Part shown: in pieces, positions 61,959 through 64,000 of the stretch
Numbering within the stretch: the first letter of the stretch is position 1
Layout: the number at the start of each line of letters is the position of its first letter
From: Bin5 sp965200615
GTDB taxonomy: Bacteria; Chloroflexota; Anaerolineae; Caldilineales; Caldilineaceae
Reading direction: 5' to 3'
Assembly (NCBI GenBank): GCA_965200615.1
Contig: OZ241377.1
Coordinates: 1,054,001 to 1,118,000 of the forward strand
Length of the DNA: 64,000 nt
Notes under the pieces: generated by a model
The model's database searches: none
Told to the model about the DNA's origin: nothing
Seen by the model: only the letters and a program-made list of their open reading frames with translations
Translations under genes and position numbers: made by a program

Positions 61959-63079
61959 TTGTCTTCACGCAGGGTGGACGGGCGCGCTGCCCAGAGCAAG
62001 ACGAGCAGGCCGATGATGGCCAGCCCGATCAGCGCCACCAGTTTGTAGAGACGGTCATCCAGCAATAGGGTCAGGCCGCCGAAAAGTGCGCAGAAGACCC
62101 AATACCCAACCACGATTGTGTGTTCGGCCAGGCCTTTGTCGCGCAGACGCAGGTGCAGGTGATCGCGCCCGCCCTGCCCCACCGAGACGCCCCGCCGCAG
62201 ACGGCTGTAGATCAGCCATACCACGTCCAGAATCGGCAGACCGAGAATCAGCAGAACGGTGGCAAGCCTGGCCCCGCCGATAATCCCCAATGCGGCCAGG
62301 GCAAATCCGAGAAAATAGCTGCCGCTGCTGCCCATGAAGACCCGCGCCGGCGCAAAGTTGAAGACCAGAAATCCCAATCCAACGCCGAGCAGCGCTACAG
62401 GCAGCACCGCCACGCTCAGCTGAGGCGGCTGGGTGACGAAGATCATGTGAATGCTCAGAATGGCGCAGAAAATAACGGTGACACCGGCAACCAGTCCGTT
62501 CAACCCGTCAAGGAAATTGACGGTATTCATCATCCCCATGAACCAGAACAGCGTCAACGGCCCGACCACCCACCAGGGGAAGCCATCCGGCCCGAAGAGA
62601 AACCCGCTTCCGAACGGATTGTTGACATGCTTGATAAAGATCAGGCCGGCGATGGCGATCAGGCCGGCGGCAACCTGAATTGCGAATTGGGGGCGCCAGG
62701 AGAACTCATAGCGGTCATCGAGAAAGCCGGCGAGCGCGCAGAAGGCGCCGCCGATCACAAGTGCAATAAAACGGCGGCTCTCCTTGGGGTCGTTCTGGGG
62801 CGGCAGCCAGGAAGCGTCAAGCAGGGGCAGCGCCCCGGCCATGAGCAGAAGAAGCGCGAGCACAATCAGGGTAAAGGCGGCGAAGATGGCCAGCCCGCCG
62901 GTGCGCGGCACAACCCCCGCGTGTTTGCGGCGCTCGCCAGGACGGTCCACCAGGCCGAGCCGGTGGCCGAGCCGCACGGAGACCGGCGTAAAAATGAGGG
63001 TAAGAATCAGGGCGGCGAGCAGAATCGAGAGGTAGAACACGGTCGTGACCGGATAAAGCCGGGAAGCGGACGCTCCCAA
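61955..63079 (-). CDS. MraY/WecA-family polyprenyl-phosphate sugar-1-phosphate transferase
   Basis: A 374-residue membrane enzyme that links a UDP-N-acetylhexosamine phosphate to polyprenyl phosphate at the start of cell-wall or surface-glycan synthesis. RRKHAGVVPRTGGLAIF, LAGFLDDRYEFSWR (DDxx metal motif), NTVNFLDGLNGLVAG, APARVFMGSSGSYFLGF and the His-rich GRDHLHLRLRDKG are characteristic of the WecA/TagO branch. About ten hydrophobic segments are visible. TTG 63079 lies 3 bp after the asnS stop; GTG 63040 is an alternative start. It is coupled to tsaD by overlap. Confidence 0.92.
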   Translation of the reverse strand: MGASASRLYPVTTVFYLSILLAALILTLIFTPVSVRLGHRLGLVDRPGERRKHAGVVPRTGGLAIFAAFTLIVLALLLLMAGALPLLDASWLPPQNDPKESRRFIALVIGGAFCALAGFLDDRYEFSWRPQFAIQVAAGLIAIAGLIFIKHVNNPFGSGFLFGPDGFPWWVVGPLTLFWFMGMMNTVNFLDGLNGLVAGVTVIFCAILSIHMIFVTQPPQLSVAVLPVALLGVGLGFLVFNFAPARVFMGSSGSYFLGFALAALGIIGGARLATVLLILGLPILDVVWLIYSRLRRGVSVGQGGRDHLHLRLRDKGLAEHTIVVGYWVFCALFGGLTLLLDDRLYKLVALIGLAIIGLLVLLWAARPSTLREDK

Positions 63080-63082
63080 GGC

Positions 63083-64000
63083 TCAAGGGCGCATCGAGCC
63101 AAGCGTGCGGGGGAAGGCGATCGCCTCCCGCAGATGCGTCAGACCGCAGATCCAGGCGACGGTCCGCTCCAGGCCCAGACCGAAACCGCTATGCACGACG
63201 GCGCCATACCGGCGCAGGTCGACATACCAGTCAAACGCGGCCATCGGCAGTTCGTGCTCCTCGATGCCGGCAACCAGCTTGTCGACGTCGGCCATACGCT
63301 CACTGCCGCCGGTGATCTCGCCGTACCCTTCCGGCGCCAGCAGATCGACGCTACGGCACACCTCCGGCCGGTCCGGTTCCGGCTCCATGTAGAACGCCTT
63401 TACCTGTGTCGGATAGTGATGGACAAAGACCGGCTTGTCGAACTGAGCGGCAATATAGGTCTCGTGCGGGCTGCCGAAATCATCGCCCCACCCGATATGG
63501 GGCACTTTGTCCTCATACCCGGGCACCAGTTCGCCGGCCTCGGCGGCGCGGTTGACCATGTCCACGGCCTCGTCGTAATGGATGCGCGGAAAACTGGGCG
63601 TCACCCGTTCCAGGGCCGAGGTGTCCCGTTCCAGCAGCTTCAGCTCTTCGACATTTTCCTCCAGGCAGCGCTGGACGATGTGGCTGACGAACTGCTCCTC
63701 GATCTCCATCAGCCCGTTCAGGTCGCAGAAGGCGATCTCAGGCTCTACCATCCAGAACTCCTGCAGATGGCGGCGCGTCTTGCTCTTTTCGGCGCGAAAA
63801 GTCGGCCCGAAGCAGTAGACTTTGCCAAAGGCCATAATCGTGGCCTCACTGTAGAGTTGACCGGTCTGGGCCAGATAGGCCGGTTCACCGTGGAAATCGA
63901 TCTCGAAGAGGGTCGTGGTGCCTTCGGCCGCGTTGGGGGTGAGGATCGGCGTGTCCACGTTGAGGAAGCCGTTGCTGTCCAGCCAGCTGCGGATGGCGCC
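63083..64000 (-). CDS. asnS: Asparaginyl-tRNA synthetase, 5' end outside window
   Basis: The frame is open to the end of the window, giving the C-terminal ~305 residues of a class IIb synthetase. VDTPILTPNAAEG (motif 1 end), YCFGPTFRAEKSKTRRHLQEFWMVEPE (motif 2, with FRAE and RHLxEFWM) and GFGLGLERTVAWICG (motif 3) are clear. HLQEFWMVEPEIAF separates it from AspRS and fits AsnRS. The N-terminal anticodon-binding OB domain lies beyond position 64000. It is the first visible gene of the asnS - MraY-like - tsaD run. Confidence 0.95.
   Translation of the reverse strand, partial: GAIRSWLDSNGFLNVDTPILTPNAAEGTTTLFEIDFHGEPAYLAQTGQLYSEATIMAFGKVYCFGPTFRAEKSKTRRHLQEFWMVEPEIAFCDLNGLMEIEEQFVSHIVQRCLEENVEELKLLERDTSALERVTPSFPRIHYDEAVDMVNRAAEAGELVPGYEDKVPHIGWGDDFGSPHETYIAAQFDKPVFVHHYPTQVKAFYMEPEPDRPEVCRSVDLLAPEGYGEITGGSERMADVDKLVAGIEEHELPMAAFDWYVDLRRYGAVVHSGFGLGLERTVAWICGLTHLREAIAFPRTLGSMRP

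Overview
The window looks like a chromosomal segment of a GC-rich (roughly 60-65 % by eye) free-living or host-associated bacterium. The mix of genes suggests Chloroflexota, probably a Caldilineaceae-like lineage: DSD1-type PLP enzymes, phytanoyl-CoA dioxygenase, Tat-lipoprotein sugar ABC transport, PmoA-like and GH29 enzymes, many M20/enolase-superfamily catabolic genes, a membrane pyrophosphatase and a TTG/GTG-rich start repertoire. This placement is inferred from gene content; no rRNA or other decisive marker is present. No tRNA, rRNA or CRISPR array was seen.

Layout. 0-5 kb: end of a PlsC-type acyltransferase, a molybdenum hydroxylase large subunit, a repeat-built membrane protein, a VOC protein and a nitrilase-family amidase. 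5-7.8 kb: a decayed patch with an orphan HigA-like antitoxin, a back-to-back toxin/antitoxin wreck, an AT-richer small membrane protein, an IS5-family element broken by a 7-bp duplication, and the 3' stub of an M55 aminopeptidase abutting the IS. 7.8-14 kb: enolase-superfamily enzyme, a mini Cas4-like membrane protein, the pyrophosphatase HppA, an SDR and a D-threonine-aldolase-like enzyme. 14-27.5 kb: a defence/toxin island holding MntA-HepT, two tandem M20 peptidases separated by an orphan antitoxin, a GHKL ATPase / STAS-like / PIN cassette, a 1031-aa ISP-like restriction-modification protein, a 1396-aa Cap4-nuclease/STAND-like protein whose Walker A lysine is replaced by glutamate, and a DUF433 antitoxin. 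27.6-32 kb: a perfect sigma-70 promoter, then phytanoyl-CoA dioxygenase and a sugar-type ABC importer (binding lipoprotein and two permeases, no ATPase). 32-41.7 kb: GT39-like membrane protein, lytic transglycosylase, an orphan D12 DNA methylase next to the wreck of an EcoRV-like endonuclease, gatB and a PmoA-family protein. 41.9-48.9 kb: DNA repair block with a giant exonuclease-RecQ-UvrD fusion, Ogt and a NurA-domain protein. 49-59 kb: M1-like lipoprotein peptidase, CrcB, alpha-L-fucosidase and a second catabolic cluster, interrupted by a decayed DarT-like ADP-ribosyltransferase. 59-64 kb: AI-2E-type transporter, then the minus-strand asnS - MraY/WecA-like - tsaD housekeeping run.

How it fits together. 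The ordinary background is carbohydrate, amide and sugar-acid catabolism with importers, interleaved with housekeeping genes. Superimposed is a striking load of conflict systems, some intact (MntA-HepT, ISP-like enzyme, GHKL-STAS-PIN cassette, Cap4-STAND) and many in ruins (EcoRV-like endonuclease, DarT-like toxin, RelE/HigA remnants, IS5 transposase). The best candidates for something undescribed are the three-gene GHKL-STAS-PIN cassette at 17.7-19.1 kb and the Cap4-STAND protein with an altered P-loop at 22.6-26.8 kb, which lie on either side of the ISP-like enzyme.
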